From positions 248,001 through 312,000 of the forward strand of contig NZ_JAINVW010000001.1 in the NCBI RefSeq assembly GCF_019880545.1: a stretch of 64,000 nt of DNA, given 5' to 3'. Both the position numbers and the translations under genes were made by a program. The DNA comes from Flagellimonas meishanensis. GTDB taxonomy: Bacteria; Bacteroidota; Bacteroidia; Flavobacteriales; Flavobacteriaceae. Below are positions 32,421-41,684 of the stretch, one piece after another. Each line of letters starts with the position of its first letter. The stretch's first letter is position 1. The notes beneath the pieces are model-generated. The model worked only from the letters and a program-made list of their open reading frames with translations. It did not search any database and had not been told where the DNA came from.

Positions 32421-33035
32421 ACCCAGGAGGTCTTCCAGAATATTTTTCCCCTTATCCTTGTTGTACCACATTTGAAGGTCTTTCTTAAACGCTGCGGACA
32501 ACGTTCCATGTTGCTGCTTGTAGGCTTCGGCCATTTGTGTGGCCGCAGTTGGCCTAGGGCCCCATTCCCCTAAAATGCGTTCCCTTTCCACGTCAAAAAT
32601 GATGAGTTTGGGAATACTGCGTGCACCATGGGTAAGGAAGGCATCCATCAGTTCCAAATTTTCGTCGCGGAGGACCATCTTCAGTTCGATGTTGGGATTC
32701 AGTTCCGCTATCTTGTTCATGACAGGCAAGCTGGGAGAGGCATCCCCACACCAACTTTCGGTAATCACAAGAAATAAGAGCTTGGTCTCCAATTCGGCTA
32801 TTCTCTTTTCAACCTCAACGGGAAATTTAAGGGTTTTGTCCCATCGGGCCATTCGACGGTCATTGAGTTGGGTATAATCTATGTTGGCCTCGGATTGGAC
32901 AGGTCCTGTGGTTTGTCCTTTCCTGGCCAAATCCTGGACCAAATTCCTGTACTCCGCATAGTCCATTCCTTTTAAGGCGGTATGCTGAACCAGCTCGTGT
33001 TCTGTGATCAAACTATCGTTTTCCAATGATTCCAT
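32403..33035 (-). CDS. Thioredoxin-fold protein with single active-site cysteine
   Basis: 210 residues, cytoplasmic. The central thioredoxin-like domain has LLFLVITESWCGDASPSLPVMNKIAE (about 86-111) with C96 in a WCGDA motif instead of WCxxC, then MDAFLTHGARSIPKLIIFD, where the cis-Pro is conserved. This matches the Thioredoxin_9 group. With only one active-site Cys it cannot act as a classical dithiol oxidoreductase; a monothiol or scaffolding role is possible. The N-terminal 60 residues are helical. It is convergent with the TonB-like gene. Confidence 0.8.
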   Translation of the reverse strand: MESLENDSLITEHELVQHTALKGMDYAEYRNLVQDLARKGQTTGPVQSEANIDYTQLNDRRMARWDKTLKFPVEVEKRIAELETKLLFLVITESWCGDASPSLPVMNKIAELNPNIELKMVLRDENLELMDAFLTHGARSIPKLIIFDVERERILGEWGPRPTAATQMAEAYKQQHGTLSAAFKKDLQMWYNKDKGKNILEDLLGLLPLK

Positions 33036-33126
33036 AATTCAAATTGTTGTGCTTTGCTGGCACTCCTGATTTTTATATCCTACTTGTCGACTTTAAAAGG
33101 AAAACTTTACACTATGTGCCTTCTGA

Positions 33127-34068
33127 TCAGCGTTTGGTCTTGGATGTGGATTTATCCATAACCCTTTTTTTGACCATGCCACCCCGGGTATCATTTATGC
33201 TGTTCATCACCACAAAGGCGTTGGGGTCGATCTTGTTAAGTTCCAAGTTCAATTTGCGAATCTCCAATCTGGTGATTACGGTATAGATTACGTCATACTC
33301 GTTTTTAACCCCTTCTCTCCCATATCCACCCTCAGCCTTGTAAATGGTCAATCCGCGACCCAATTTTTCGGTTATCATGTGGCGGATTTCAGCACTGCTT
33401 TTTGATATAATAGTGACCCCAGTGTATTCCTCGATCCCATCCAACACAAAATCCAGTGTTCTGGAGGCGGCCAAATAGGTCAGCATGGAATACAATGCTG
33501 CCTCTATGGAAAGCAAATAGGCGGCTGCCAAAAAGATGACTATGTTTATCAGAATGATTACATCCCCAATCTTGAGGGCAAATTTTCTGCTGAGAAAAAT
33601 AGCCAGCACCTCGGTACCATCCAAAACACTGCCTCCCCGAATGGAAAGGCCAATGCCCGCTCCCAAAAAGAAGCCCCCGAAGACGGCGACCAACAAACGA
33701 TCTTGGGTTACTTCGGGAAAATTCACCAGGGCCAGCACTGCCGCCAATCCCAATATGGCAAAAATGGCCCTAATGGTGAATGCCCGGCCTATGGCACGAT
33801 AGCCCAAAACCAAAAAGGGAATATTGACCACTATGATCAGCAGCCACAGGGGCAGGTCAGAAACCTCGGCTATCAATAAGGACACGCCAGTGGCGCCGCC
33901 ATCAATAAAGCTGTTGGGCAGCAAAAAGCTTTCCAGTCCAAAAGCTGCGGAACCAATTCCCAATAGAATAAACCCCACATCCTTAAGAATGATTTTGATT
34001 TCGGTGCCAAACCTATTTTTCCTGGGGCTCTGGGACTGGTTTTCCATATTTCTGCGCCTAGACTCCAT
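33127..34068 (-). CDS. YitT/DUF2179 family membrane protein
   Basis: 313 residues. Five or six membrane segments between about 30 and 205, including GFILLGIGSAAFGLESFLLPNSFIDGGATGVSLL, the YitT family signature, then a cytoplasmic DUF2179 domain (about 225-295) with TGVTIISKSSAEIRHMITEKLGRGLTIYKAEGGYG. YitT proteins are widespread membrane proteins of uncertain transport role. It starts three bases after the TolC-like stop, so it belongs to the TetR-ABC-HlyD-TolC operon as the last gene. Confidence 0.87.
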   Translation of the reverse strand: MESRRRNMENQSQSPRKNRFGTEIKIILKDVGFILLGIGSAAFGLESFLLPNSFIDGGATGVSLLIAEVSDLPLWLLIIVVNIPFLVLGYRAIGRAFTIRAIFAILGLAAVLALVNFPEVTQDRLLVAVFGGFFLGAGIGLSIRGGSVLDGTEVLAIFLSRKFALKIGDVIILINIVIFLAAAYLLSIEAALYSMLTYLAASRTLDFVLDGIEEYTGVTIISKSSAEIRHMITEKLGRGLTIYKAEGGYGREGVKNEYDVIYTVITRLEIRKLNLELNKIDPNAFVVMNSINDTRGGMVKKRVMDKSTSKTKR

Positions 34069-34071
34069 GAT

Positions 34072-35487
34072 CTATAGATTTTGTGGATTTATTGCCAAGC
34101 TTTTGAACAATTTTGCTTTGGCCTCGAAAAATTTGTTCTGCATCTCATTCCTTTTCAAAAAGGCATCTATGAGCTTGCTTTCCCTTGAATTGATAAGGAA
34201 CAGGGAACTTTCACCAAAACTGAACTTTCTTTCTTCGGCTTCCAACAAGGTTCCATAATCTCTTACGATATTGGAAATCAAACTGTTCTGGGTGGTATAG
34301 GAATCCAGTTCCCGATAGATGGCAATCACCTTGTTCTGTATCTCAATCTGTGCATTGTCCAATTCATATTCCGCATCGCGCAGCTTAAACTTGGCCAATT
34401 TCAGGTCGCCCCGTTCCTTTCTCAAGAATAACGGAAAACGAAAAGCCACGCCTCCCTTGTAATTTTCTGTCACAAAAGAATTGGAAAGCTCCGGGGTTTC
34501 GGTCAAGAAATTGTATTCCACGTCCAGTTTTGGAAGCAATTTGTTGGCCTTCAGCCGCCTGTCCACCACAAGACCGTCAATTTTGTACTCCAAGGACCTT
34601 ATTTTTGGATGATTTTCCAAAGTAAAACTGTCCAATGGCCTCCCCAAAATCTCCAATGTGGTGTCTATTTCGGCTTCAGAGTCCAAATTGGGCACCACGT
34701 TTGGCTGGAGTTCCACGGGCACATCATTGATCCACAAAAAGTTGGACAGCTCAAGGGATCTCTTGATCAATTTGACCCTGGCCTGTTCCAATCCCAGTGC
34801 CCGGTCCTGCACCGCAATTTTCGCCTCAACAGTATCGATTATGGCTATGTCCCCAGCAAGTGCACTGCTCTTAACCCCTTGAAAGCGTTCTTCGGCATTG
34901 CTCAGAAAGTCTTGGTACACCTCGGCATCCCGATATGCCCTTAACCAATCAAAATAGGCCAGGGATGCACTGTAGAGCACCTCGTTGACCAATATGTCCT
35001 GATCGGCCTTGGACTGCTCCCTAAAGAACTTGGCCTTCCGCAAGGTGGCCATTCTTTCATTGATCCAAAAACCCTGAGCCAGGGACATGGATACACCTGC
35101 ACTATAAAGTCCATCAGTTGGCACGGTCTCATCGGGATTTATGAAGCTTCCTTCATTTTGTTCCAAATTCCCCTTAAGTTCAATCCCGAACCAGGTAGGA
35201 ATTTTAAAGGTGGTGTTTAGCCGGTCCCAATACTCGGTGCCCTTAAATTCCTTTCGCTCGTAGTCTACCTCCACTTTTGGGTCAAAACCTCCCCTGGCCC
35301 TCATCAGATTGGCCTGACCGACTGGCAGGGTCAACTGGGCCTGTTTGGCAATGGGGTGGTATTTCTTTACATAGCCCAAATACTCCTTAAAGGTCAATAC
35401 CAGCGTATCCTGCTGTGCCACAAGAGGCAAGGATGCCATGAAAAAGAGTAGGTAAAAGAAAAGTCTTATGCTATTTCTTTTTGACAT
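34072..35487 (-). CDS. TolC-family outer membrane efflux protein
   Basis: 471 residues from ATG 35487; the signal peptide ends LPLVAQ. Two repeats of long amphipathic helices and beta strands (about 45-240 and 275-460) fit TolC-like channels; SLAQGFWINERMATLRKAKFFREQ and VAFRFPLFLRKERGDLKLAKFKLRDAEYELDNAQIEIQNKV are typical. It overlaps the end of the HlyD gene by 17 bases and should form the outer membrane exit of the same tripartite system. Confidence 0.88.
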   Translation of the reverse strand: MSKRNSIRLFFYLLFFMASLPLVAQQDTLVLTFKEYLGYVKKYHPIAKQAQLTLPVGQANLMRARGGFDPKVEVDYERKEFKGTEYWDRLNTTFKIPTWFGIELKGNLEQNEGSFINPDETVPTDGLYSAGVSMSLAQGFWINERMATLRKAKFFREQSKADQDILVNEVLYSASLAYFDWLRAYRDAEVYQDFLSNAEERFQGVKSSALAGDIAIIDTVEAKIAVQDRALGLEQARVKLIKRSLELSNFLWINDVPVELQPNVVPNLDSEAEIDTTLEILGRPLDSFTLENHPKIRSLEYKIDGLVVDRRLKANKLLPKLDVEYNFLTETPELSNSFVTENYKGGVAFRFPLFLRKERGDLKLAKFKLRDAEYELDNAQIEIQNKVIAIYRELDSYTTQNSLISNIVRDYGTLLEAEERKFSFGESSLFLINSRESKLIDAFLKRNEMQNKFFEAKAKLFKSLAINPQNL

Positions 35488-36823
35488 CGGCTGTCGTGTT
35501 TTCAGGTTGATAATAATTGGGCGGGAAGCCATTTAGCTGTCGCCAAAGTTCGAACCAAATGGGCACATCTTCCAACAGGGCTATGGTATTTGCACCAGAT
35601 CCCACCCGCAAATCCTTGGGCCAAGGCACATCTTCTTTGTCCGGGGCCAACAATATGCGATACTTTCCATTGTCGCTGATGAAGGTTTCAATGGCAACCA
35701 CTTCGCCGCCAAAGGTACCATAGGACACATTGGGCCATCCACTGAACACAATGGCCGGCCATCCATCAAATTGGATACGGACCTTTTCACCAATATGAAT
35801 CAACGGCAGGTCAATGGGCTCCACAAAGGTTTCCACCGCCATATCGTATTTTGAGGGCATGATTCCCACCAATTCATCTCCCTCCTTAAAGGTCTCACCC
35901 AAGCCCGATTGGATGGCCTTGTTTATGAAACCGCTTTGTGGCGCCCGTATGAACATCAAGTTGTTCCTCATTTCATAATTGGTGTACTCATTCTCCAATT
36001 TTGTGACCTGTGCCTCGGAGTCGAACTGATTGGATTGGGCGGTGAACATGTCGCTCTGCGCCTTGGAAATTTTGTCCGTGTATTCGGCCCTTATCCTATT
36101 TATCTCTACCTGGGCGTTGATTATTTCATTTTTACTGGCCAACAGCTTGTTTTCTTGTGAAATGAGCTTTGCCTGGGTCTCCTGTAGCTTCAGCCTTTTT
36201 TCTTCCACATCGGTCACAGCCTTGAGGCCCTCCTTCTCCAACTGTACCACCCGGTCATACTGCCTCTGGGCAATTGTGATATTGGTATTGGCCGCTTCCA
36301 GGTCGATACTGTCGCTCTCCACCTTCAACTTGGCCTGCAACAGTTTGTTTCTGGCCTGCTCCAGTTTCAGCTCGCGCTCCTGGGCAAGTGCTCCAATTTG
36401 CATTTCCAGCGCCTTTACCTTTCCTTGATAGGAATTTACCGCCATGGACTTTGCCTTGATCTGCTGGCCTGTTCTTTCTACAAGATCGGGGTCAAAATAC
36501 TCGCTCTTTACCTCAGAAATGTGAAGTATGGTATCGCCTTTCTTCACATAATCCCCTTCGCGGACATACCACGCTTCTATACGTCCCGGAATTGGTGACT
36601 GAATGGTCTGGGGCCGTTGGTCGGGTGTCAATGTGGTTAGGTATCCCTTGCCGGAAATGGTCTGCGTCCATGGTAAGAAGAGCACAATCAGCATAATTAT
36701 TGAAAATGCTGCCAAAAACCGGTTAAAATGCTTGTAATGCCTTGCATGGAACACCTTTTTCCCAGCCTTATAGCCGGTTATGTCCACTTTCTGATTTAAC
36801 TTATTATGTGTGATATTAAGCAT
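35471..36823 (-). CDS. HlyD-family membrane fusion protein
   Basis: 450 residues. One membrane anchor (about 34-52), a first lipoyl half near 80-100 (IPGRIEAWYVREGDYVKKGDTILHI), a very long coiled coil (about 115-290), the second lipoyl half LMFIRAPQSGFINKAIQSGLGETFKEGD (about 300-327) and a C-terminal beta-barrel domain. This is the periplasmic adaptor of a type I secretion-like or ABC-type tripartite exporter. It lies six bases after the ABC gene and overlaps the TolC gene. Confidence 0.9.
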   Translation of the reverse strand: MLNITHNKLNQKVDITGYKAGKKVFHARHYKHFNRFLAAFSIIMLIVLFLPWTQTISGKGYLTTLTPDQRPQTIQSPIPGRIEAWYVREGDYVKKGDTILHISEVKSEYFDPDLVERTGQQIKAKSMAVNSYQGKVKALEMQIGALAQERELKLEQARNKLLQAKLKVESDSIDLEAANTNITIAQRQYDRVVQLEKEGLKAVTDVEEKRLKLQETQAKLISQENKLLASKNEIINAQVEINRIRAEYTDKISKAQSDMFTAQSNQFDSEAQVTKLENEYTNYEMRNNLMFIRAPQSGFINKAIQSGLGETFKEGDELVGIMPSKYDMAVETFVEPIDLPLIHIGEKVRIQFDGWPAIVFSGWPNVSYGTFGGEVVAIETFISDNGKYRILLAPDKEDVPWPKDLRVGSGANTIALLEDVPIWFELWRQLNGFPPNYYQPENTTADVKKK

Positions 36824-36829
36824 CGTCTT

Positions 36830-38497
36830 TTATCTTTCGTTTACCAATCGGCCATTCTCCATGGTTATGATTCTTCCACAGCGTTTCGCCCATTTTGGGT
36901 TATCGCTCACAATTACCAAAGCCCATCCATTTACGGGATCAGTGAGGAAATCCATTATTCTTTCGGATTCTTTTTCTCCAAATTGATCCAAGGGATCTTT
37001 CAATACCAACATCCTGGGCCTGTTCACGATACTCCTTGCCAAAACTATTTTCTTGGAAATGGTATAGGGAATTTGCCTTCCTTCAGGATAGAGTATGGTT
37101 TTTAGCCCTTGTGGCTGTTCCTTCACAAACTGGGTCAATCCCGTATTCTCCAAAGCCCAATACACATCCTCTTGGGGTATGCTCTTGTTTCCAAAGGTAA
37201 TGTTGTCCAAAATGGTTCCCTCAAAAGGGGATTCCTCGGTCAGGGATTGCCCCAGATTTGCCCGATAATGGTTAAGGTTCAACCCCTGAAGTGCCACATT
37301 GTTGACAAAAACCCTGCCCTGATCGGGTTCCAAAATACCTGCAATGAGCCGTAGCAGGGTAGATTTTCCTGACCCGCTGGGCCCTTGCAATAAAATGATG
37401 CAGCTCGGGGTTATGGTCAACGAGACATTATCAATGATCTTTTTGTCCCTGTCAGGAACTTTATAGGTCACATCTTTCAGTTCGACCGTGAACCCTTCCC
37501 CATCTTTAAATGGAATTTCACCATCTTGTGGCTCCAATTCTTTATCGACCACCTGGCCCAATTTTTCCAGGGAAGTCAACAGGTCGTAAAAAGTCTCCAG
37601 TCCCAAAATCAGTTTTTCAACAGAGCTGATAACCAAGAGAATGATGATTTCCGCTGCGACAAACTGCCCGATGTTCATTTCTTGGTTAAGCACCAAAAGT
37701 CCTCCTATCAGCAATAATCCCGCAGTGACCAGCACCTTGAACCCAATCATTTGTATGAACTGAAGTACCAACACCTTGAAGTGACTTTCCCGAGCATCAA
37801 GATATTTGGCTACCAGGGTATCGTTCTTGTCAAGGGCGTGCGAGGTTCTACCGGAGAGTTTAAAGCTAACTATGGACCTTGCGATTTCCTGGATCCAGTG
37901 GGCCACTTTGTATTTGTTCTTGGACTCTTCCAAACTGGTCTCCAACCCGCGTTGTGCGGTAAACTTGAACACAACATAGATCAACAATAGCAACAGCAGT
38001 CCATATATTATGAAGAATGGATGGTAAAATGACAACAGCAAAAGTCCGAACACTATTTGTAAGAGTGCCGCCGGAAAGTCAATCAGAATCTTGGAAAGTC
38101 CCTTTTGAATGGTCAAAGTATCAAAAAAACGATTGGCCAGCTCCGGCGGATAGTAATTGCGCAGCTCGCTCATCTTTATTTTTGGGAAGCGATAGGCAAA
38201 CTCAAACGAAGATCTTGTGAATATCTTTTGCTGTACATTTTCTATAATCCGTATCTGCATCAATTGAAGCCCCCCAACAAAGGCGACTCCCAAGGTTACA
38301 AAAATTACCAGCACTACCCAGGAGGTGCTCACTTGGGCCCCTTGGATCAAATTGATGATCGCCTGTATTCCCAGAGGTAGGGAGAGGTTTACCAAGCCCG
38401 CAAAGATGGCGTAATAAAATACTTGGAGAATATCCTTTTTGTCCAAAGCCAGCAATCCCATAAGGCGTTGCCAGGCCGTGAGTATAGTTTTTGTCAT
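36830..38497 (-). CDS. ABC exporter half-transporter with degenerate ATPase motifs
   Basis: 555 residues: a transmembrane domain with about six helices (about 25-300) fused to an ATP-binding domain (about 335-555), the type I exporter layout without a peptidase domain. Walker A is intact (GPSGSGKST, 372-380). The other motifs are altered: the LSGGQ signature is replaced by IPYTI (476-480), the Walker B Asp by Lys500 (LVLKDPLD, with Asp in place of Glu), and the switch His by Asp532 (VIVSDNPK). ATP hydrolysis by a homodimer looks doubtful. It starts directly at the TetR stop and precedes HlyD and TolC genes. Confidence 0.88.
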   Translation of the reverse strand: MTKTILTAWQRLMGLLALDKKDILQVFYYAIFAGLVNLSLPLGIQAIINLIQGAQVSTSWVVLVIFVTLGVAFVGGLQLMQIRIIENVQQKIFTRSSFEFAYRFPKIKMSELRNYYPPELANRFFDTLTIQKGLSKILIDFPAALLQIVFGLLLLSFYHPFFIIYGLLLLLLIYVVFKFTAQRGLETSLEESKNKYKVAHWIQEIARSIVSFKLSGRTSHALDKNDTLVAKYLDARESHFKVLVLQFIQMIGFKVLVTAGLLLIGGLLVLNQEMNIGQFVAAEIIILLVISSVEKLILGLETFYDLLTSLEKLGQVVDKELEPQDGEIPFKDGEGFTVELKDVTYKVPDRDKKIIDNVSLTITPSCIILLQGPSGSGKSTLLRLIAGILEPDQGRVFVNNVALQGLNLNHYRANLGQSLTEESPFEGTILDNITFGNKSIPQEDVYWALENTGLTQFVKEQPQGLKTILYPEGRQIPYTISKKIVLARSIVNRPRMLVLKDPLDQFGEKESERIMDFLTDPVNGWALVIVSDNPKWAKRCGRIITMENGRLVNER

Positions 38498-39175
38498 TTA
38501 TGCGATATTAAGGGTTCTGGAAACCAGGTCCATGAAATATTGTGTTGGGGTTATATTGTGGTCACAGTCCGTAAGCATGGGAAAGTGCTCCTTTAAAAAA
38601 TACTGGTGCAGTGATCCTTCCAAAATGGAACTTGCCAAACTTGAGGGATAGGGATACTCCCCATCGACCTCCACAATCATATCGCTCAGCCGCTGGACCA
38701 GTCTTTTGTATATCTCAAAATACCCCTCCTTATTTTCTTGGTCTACCACTTTGGTCAGATACGATTTGGAGTATTCGTTGATCACTATCTCATTCAACTT
38801 AACCTCATCAATATGCGAAAAAGAAATATCCTTTTCCACGGTTTGGGTAAGAATTTCAAGCGCCCTTTCCAGTTTCTCAACTTTGTTTGCAATGCCATTG
38901 GTGGCAAACACCACTTTATATTCCATCCAACCCCAATACCATGAGGTCAAATAGAGGAGCAATTTGTGCTTGTTTTCAAAATACCTATAAATGGAGCTTT
39001 CGTTGGATCCGATGCGTTCCCCCAGTTTTCTGAAGGTGAAGCTTTCAAAGCCCATTTTATTGATCATAATAATACTTTGCTCCACAATACGCTTTCCCAG
39101 ATCTGAAGATTCGGGATCCTTTACATAGATCTTTTCATTTATTCCTATGCGCAAAGACTGCATCAAACGCTCCAT
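38498..39175 (-). CDS. TetR/AcrR family regulator
   Basis: 225 residues from ATG 39175. The N-terminal helix-turn-helix is ESSDLGKRIVEQSIIMINKMGFESFTFRKLGERIGSNESSIYRYFENKHKLLLYL (about 22-76), the TetR DNA-binding fold; the rest is an all-helical ligand domain. First gene of the operon with ABC, HlyD, TolC and YitT genes, without a gap to the ABC gene, which suggests that it is a local repressor relieved by a compound that the pump exports. A 19-bp palindrome lies in its promoter. Confidence 0.9.
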   Translation of the reverse strand: MERLMQSLRIGINEKIYVKDPESSDLGKRIVEQSIIMINKMGFESFTFRKLGERIGSNESSIYRYFENKHKLLLYLTSWYWGWMEYKVVFATNGIANKVEKLERALEILTQTVEKDISFSHIDEVKLNEIVINEYSKSYLTKVVDQENKEGYFEIYKRLVQRLSDMIVEVDGEYPYPSSLASSILEGSLHQYFLKEHFPMLTDCDHNITPTQYFMDLVSRTLNIA

Positions 39176-39203
39176 AGCCAAACAATTTTTGATTTAATCA
39201 GGT

Positions 39204-39238
39204 CAAATATAACAGTATTACTATCATATATTGATAGT
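39204..39238 (-). promoter_or_regulatory. Promoter and palindromic operator of the TetR/efflux operon
   Basis: TATATTTG on the minus strand (39204-39211) is an exact -7 match 28 bases before the TetR ATG. Next to it ACTATCA and TGATAGT form a 19-bp inverted repeat with a 5-base centre (39220-39238), in the -33 region. AGTATTACT occurs twice in direct orientation (39214-39222 and 39258-39266). Confidence 0.6.
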
Positions 39239-39317
39239 TTAACTAGTTTTTAACAATAGTATTACTTTTTCACAAGCGATTAATGCTTATATTGGTTAAG
39301 TTCAAATCAATAAGGCT

Positions 39318-39695
39318 ATGAAAAGAAAATTACTTTTGGTTTTGATGCCGCTCTTCACCTATACTATATATGCCCAAGAGTCGCCTCAACGGATATCCAT
39401 AGAAAGCTTTTCCCAAAGTCGGGGCGACGCTGAAGAATCGCAGCTTTTGGAAGTGCCGCATTCCCAAATTGTGGTGATGAACAACTCCCTGCAAACCTCT
39501 TCAGGTTTTGGGATGACCCTTAACCTATATGGCAGCGTGGTTGTGGTAGATCAAATGGAGCGGATGCCCGATGGAACCACGCAACTGGTGCTGCGCCGCG
39601 AGGATGGAAAGGACTTTTATGGTTTTAAACCGACCATCCGTGCCATTTTGAGCCCAAACCCACAACCTGTCTCGGAAACAGTTGTACAGGAGTAG
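39318..39695 (+). CDS. Small secreted protein of unknown function
   Basis: 125 residues with a signal peptide (about 1-19, ending YTIYAQ). The mature part is probably beta-rich (MTLNLYGSVVVVDQMERMPDGTTQLVLRREDGKDFYGF) and ends with a flexible Pro/Gln/Glu tail. I recognise no family. It is divergent from the TetR operon and about 220 bases before the isocitrate dehydrogenase gene. The intervening region holds the AT-rich element described separately. Confidence 0.65.
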   Translation: MKRKLLLVLMPLFTYTIYAQESPQRISIESFSQSRGDAEESQLLEVPHSQIVVMNNSLQTSSGFGMTLNLYGSVVVVDQMERMPDGTTQLVLRREDGKDFYGFKPTIRAILSPNPQPVSETVVQE

Positions 39696-39832
39696 GAGTC
39701 AAATTTTGCACGTTGACGTGGTTCTTTCTTTAAAAATATGCATAGCTATCCCTTTCCCATTTGGGTTGGGGGCTAAACATGCTATGTACCAATGCCCTCC
39801 ACAGCTTATCGGGGTACAAGCCCACATGAAAT

Positions 39833-39879
39833 ATTAATTTATTTAATGTTATAGATAATTAATATAAATAAAAATATAT
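39833..39879 (+). promoter_or_regulatory. AT-rich operator-like element upstream of isocitrate dehydrogenase
   Basis: An inverted repeat ATTAATT/AATTAAT (39833-39839, 39857-39863) overlaps a 25-base block at 39855-39879 that matches 23 of 25 bases at 42629-42653, upstream of the SbtA operon. Shared core: AATATAAATAAAA. Both blocks lie about 37 bases before their start codons. Likely a LysR-type site (inference). Confidence 0.6.
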
Positions 39880-39916
39880 GTAAAAATAATTTCAATTTTG
39901 CTGCAAAGTTTTAACT

Positions 39917-41356
39917 ATGGATAGAATTACAATAGCAAAAGGGGACGGAATCGGTCCCGAAATCATGGATGCCACCCTAAAAATACTGAAGGCGGCCGGA
40001 GCCCAATTGGAAATCGACGAGATTCAGGTCGGGGAAAGCGTTTATCTTCAAGGGAATACCTCGGGTATATCCAAGGATTCCTGGGATGTTATCCGCAGGA
40101 ACAAAGTCTTTTTGAAAGCTCCCATTACCACTCCCCAGGGAGGTGGCTATAAAAGTCTCAACGTGACCACCCGAAAATCCTTGGGTCTGTTCGCCAACGT
40201 TAGGCCATGTCGCAGCATCCACCCCTTTGTCAAAACCAAACATCCCAAAATGGATGTGGTCATAATAAGGGAAAATGAGGAGGACCTCTACGCCGGAATA
40301 GAGCATCAGCAAACAGACGAAGTGGTACAATGCCTCAAACTTATCAGCCGACCGGGCTGTGAGAAAATAGTTCGCTATGCTTTTGAATATGCCAAAGGAT
40401 ATGGAAGAAAAAAAGTGACCTGCTTCACAAAGGACAACATCATGAAGCAGACCGATGGGCTATTTCATCAGGTTTTCGATGAAATTGCCAAAGAATATCC
40501 AGAGATTGAAAACGAACATTGGATTGTGGATATAGGCGCAGCCAAGCTGGCCGATACCCCTGAAACTTTTGACGTGATCGTGATGCCCAACCTTTATGGC
40601 GACGTGCTATCGGACGTGGCGGCCCAGATTACCGGTTCAGTTGGCTTGGCCGGTTCTGCCAATATTGGTGAAAGCTGCGCCATGTTTGAGGCCATTCACG
40701 GTTCGGCCCCACGAAGAGCGGGTCAAAACCTGGCCAATCCTTCAGGTCTGCTCCAAGGAGCCATAATGATGCTGAACCACCTAGGACAGAACAAAGTGGC
40801 CGAAAAAGTCGAGAACGCTTGGCTAAAGACCATGGAGGATGGAATCCATACCTATGATATTTATGATGAGGCCACGAGCAGCAAGAAGGTGGGCACCTCA
40901 GAGTTCGCCGATGCCGTGATAGCCAATTTGGGCATGGAACCCAAAACGCTGAACAAGGTCAAGTATGAGAACAACCCCCCCATTAGCGTGCCAAAGGCAG
41001 TTAGGAAGCAACGCAGTGATAAACAACTTAGGGGCGTAGACCTTTTTGTGGATTGGTCCGGAGAAAATCCCAACGAAATTGCATCCAAGTTGCAACAGAT
41101 AGAGACCGAAGACCTAAAGTTACAGGTAATCACAAACCGAGGTGTCAAGGTTTGGCCCAACGGTTTTGAGGAAACCTTTTGTACGGACCATTGGCGCTGC
41201 CGTTTCATCGCTTTGGAAGATGGAATCCGTCCATCAAAGGCCGATATACCACAATTGTTGCAAAATGCAATAGCGACCGAGCTTGATGTGATCAAGACCG
41301 AAAACTTATACTTCTTTAATGGAAAACAAGCTTTTTCAATGGCTCAGGGGCAGTAA
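39917..41356 (+). CDS. icd: NADP-dependent isocitrate dehydrogenase, Thermus-type with C-terminal extension
   Basis: 479 residues. Oxidative decarboxylation of isocitrate to 2-oxoglutarate with release of CO2. The N-terminal beta-decarboxylating core (about 1-330) shows IAKGDGIGPEIMDATLKIL, FANVRPCRSIHPFV, the substrate-binding VIIRENEEDLYAGIEH, and MPNLYGDVLSDVAAQITGSVGLAGSANIG. The last 140 residues form the extra C-terminal domain typical of Thermus-like enzymes. Coenzyme choice is not certain by eye. The next gene starts within it, 38 bases before its stop, so the two are coupled. Confidence 0.92.
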   Translation: MDRITIAKGDGIGPEIMDATLKILKAAGAQLEIDEIQVGESVYLQGNTSGISKDSWDVIRRNKVFLKAPITTPQGGGYKSLNVTTRKSLGLFANVRPCRSIHPFVKTKHPKMDVVIIRENEEDLYAGIEHQQTDEVVQCLKLISRPGCEKIVRYAFEYAKGYGRKKVTCFTKDNIMKQTDGLFHQVFDEIAKEYPEIENEHWIVDIGAAKLADTPETFDVIVMPNLYGDVLSDVAAQITGSVGLAGSANIGESCAMFEAIHGSAPRRAGQNLANPSGLLQGAIMMLNHLGQNKVAEKVENAWLKTMEDGIHTYDIYDEATSSKKVGTSEFADAVIANLGMEPKTLNKVKYENNPPISVPKAVRKQRSDKQLRGVDLFVDWSGENPNEIASKLQQIETEDLKLQVITNRGVKVWPNGFEETFCTDHWRCRFIALEDGIRPSKADIPQLLQNAIATELDVIKTENLYFFNGKQAFSMAQGQ

Positions 41357-41675
41357 AACCAATATACTGCCCCAAACCAACAAGCCGTCAGCAGCTCATC
41401 CCAAATTTGAAGTTAGCTTGGTAGAAGGTGAATTTGAACCAGCAGAATCCGCAGAGGTTCTGCTGTCCCTTCTCAATTACAAGATGAAATTTCATCAAGT
41501 CAGGCTGTTGAACCTCAAGGAAACCGGCAACAACGATCTTGAGTTATCCCAAAAACGCATAGACACTTTGAAAGCCGCCAAGCAGGAAGTAACCAGATTG
41601 GTCTTGGAGGCCCGCAACAAGGGTTGGAACCTCCAGATAAACAGCACCATCAAAATTACGCCCAAGAAACCGTAA
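41319..41675 (+). CDS. Small protein of unknown function, paralogue of the one at 42942
   Basis: 118 residues starting inside the icd gene. A basic, polar N-terminus (about 1-28) precedes a 90-residue domain, VSLVEGEFEPAESAEVLL...MKFHQV...RIDTLKAAKQEV...LQINSTIKI, which clearly matches the 97-residue protein beside the bicarbonate transporter: both share LV-G-F-P-E, LL-K-FH, RI-L-K, G-L-I and IKIT. No membrane segment, no metal motif, no similarity to PII-type SbtB that I can see. Context suggests a role linked to carbon metabolism, perhaps as a regulatory partner. Confidence 0.75.
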   Translation: MENKLFQWLRGSKTNILPQTNKPSAAHPKFEVSLVEGEFEPAESAEVLLSLLNYKMKFHQVRLLNLKETGNNDLELSQKRIDTLKAAKQEVTRLVLEARNKGWNLQINSTIKITPKKP

Positions 41676-41684
41676 AAGGTACCC

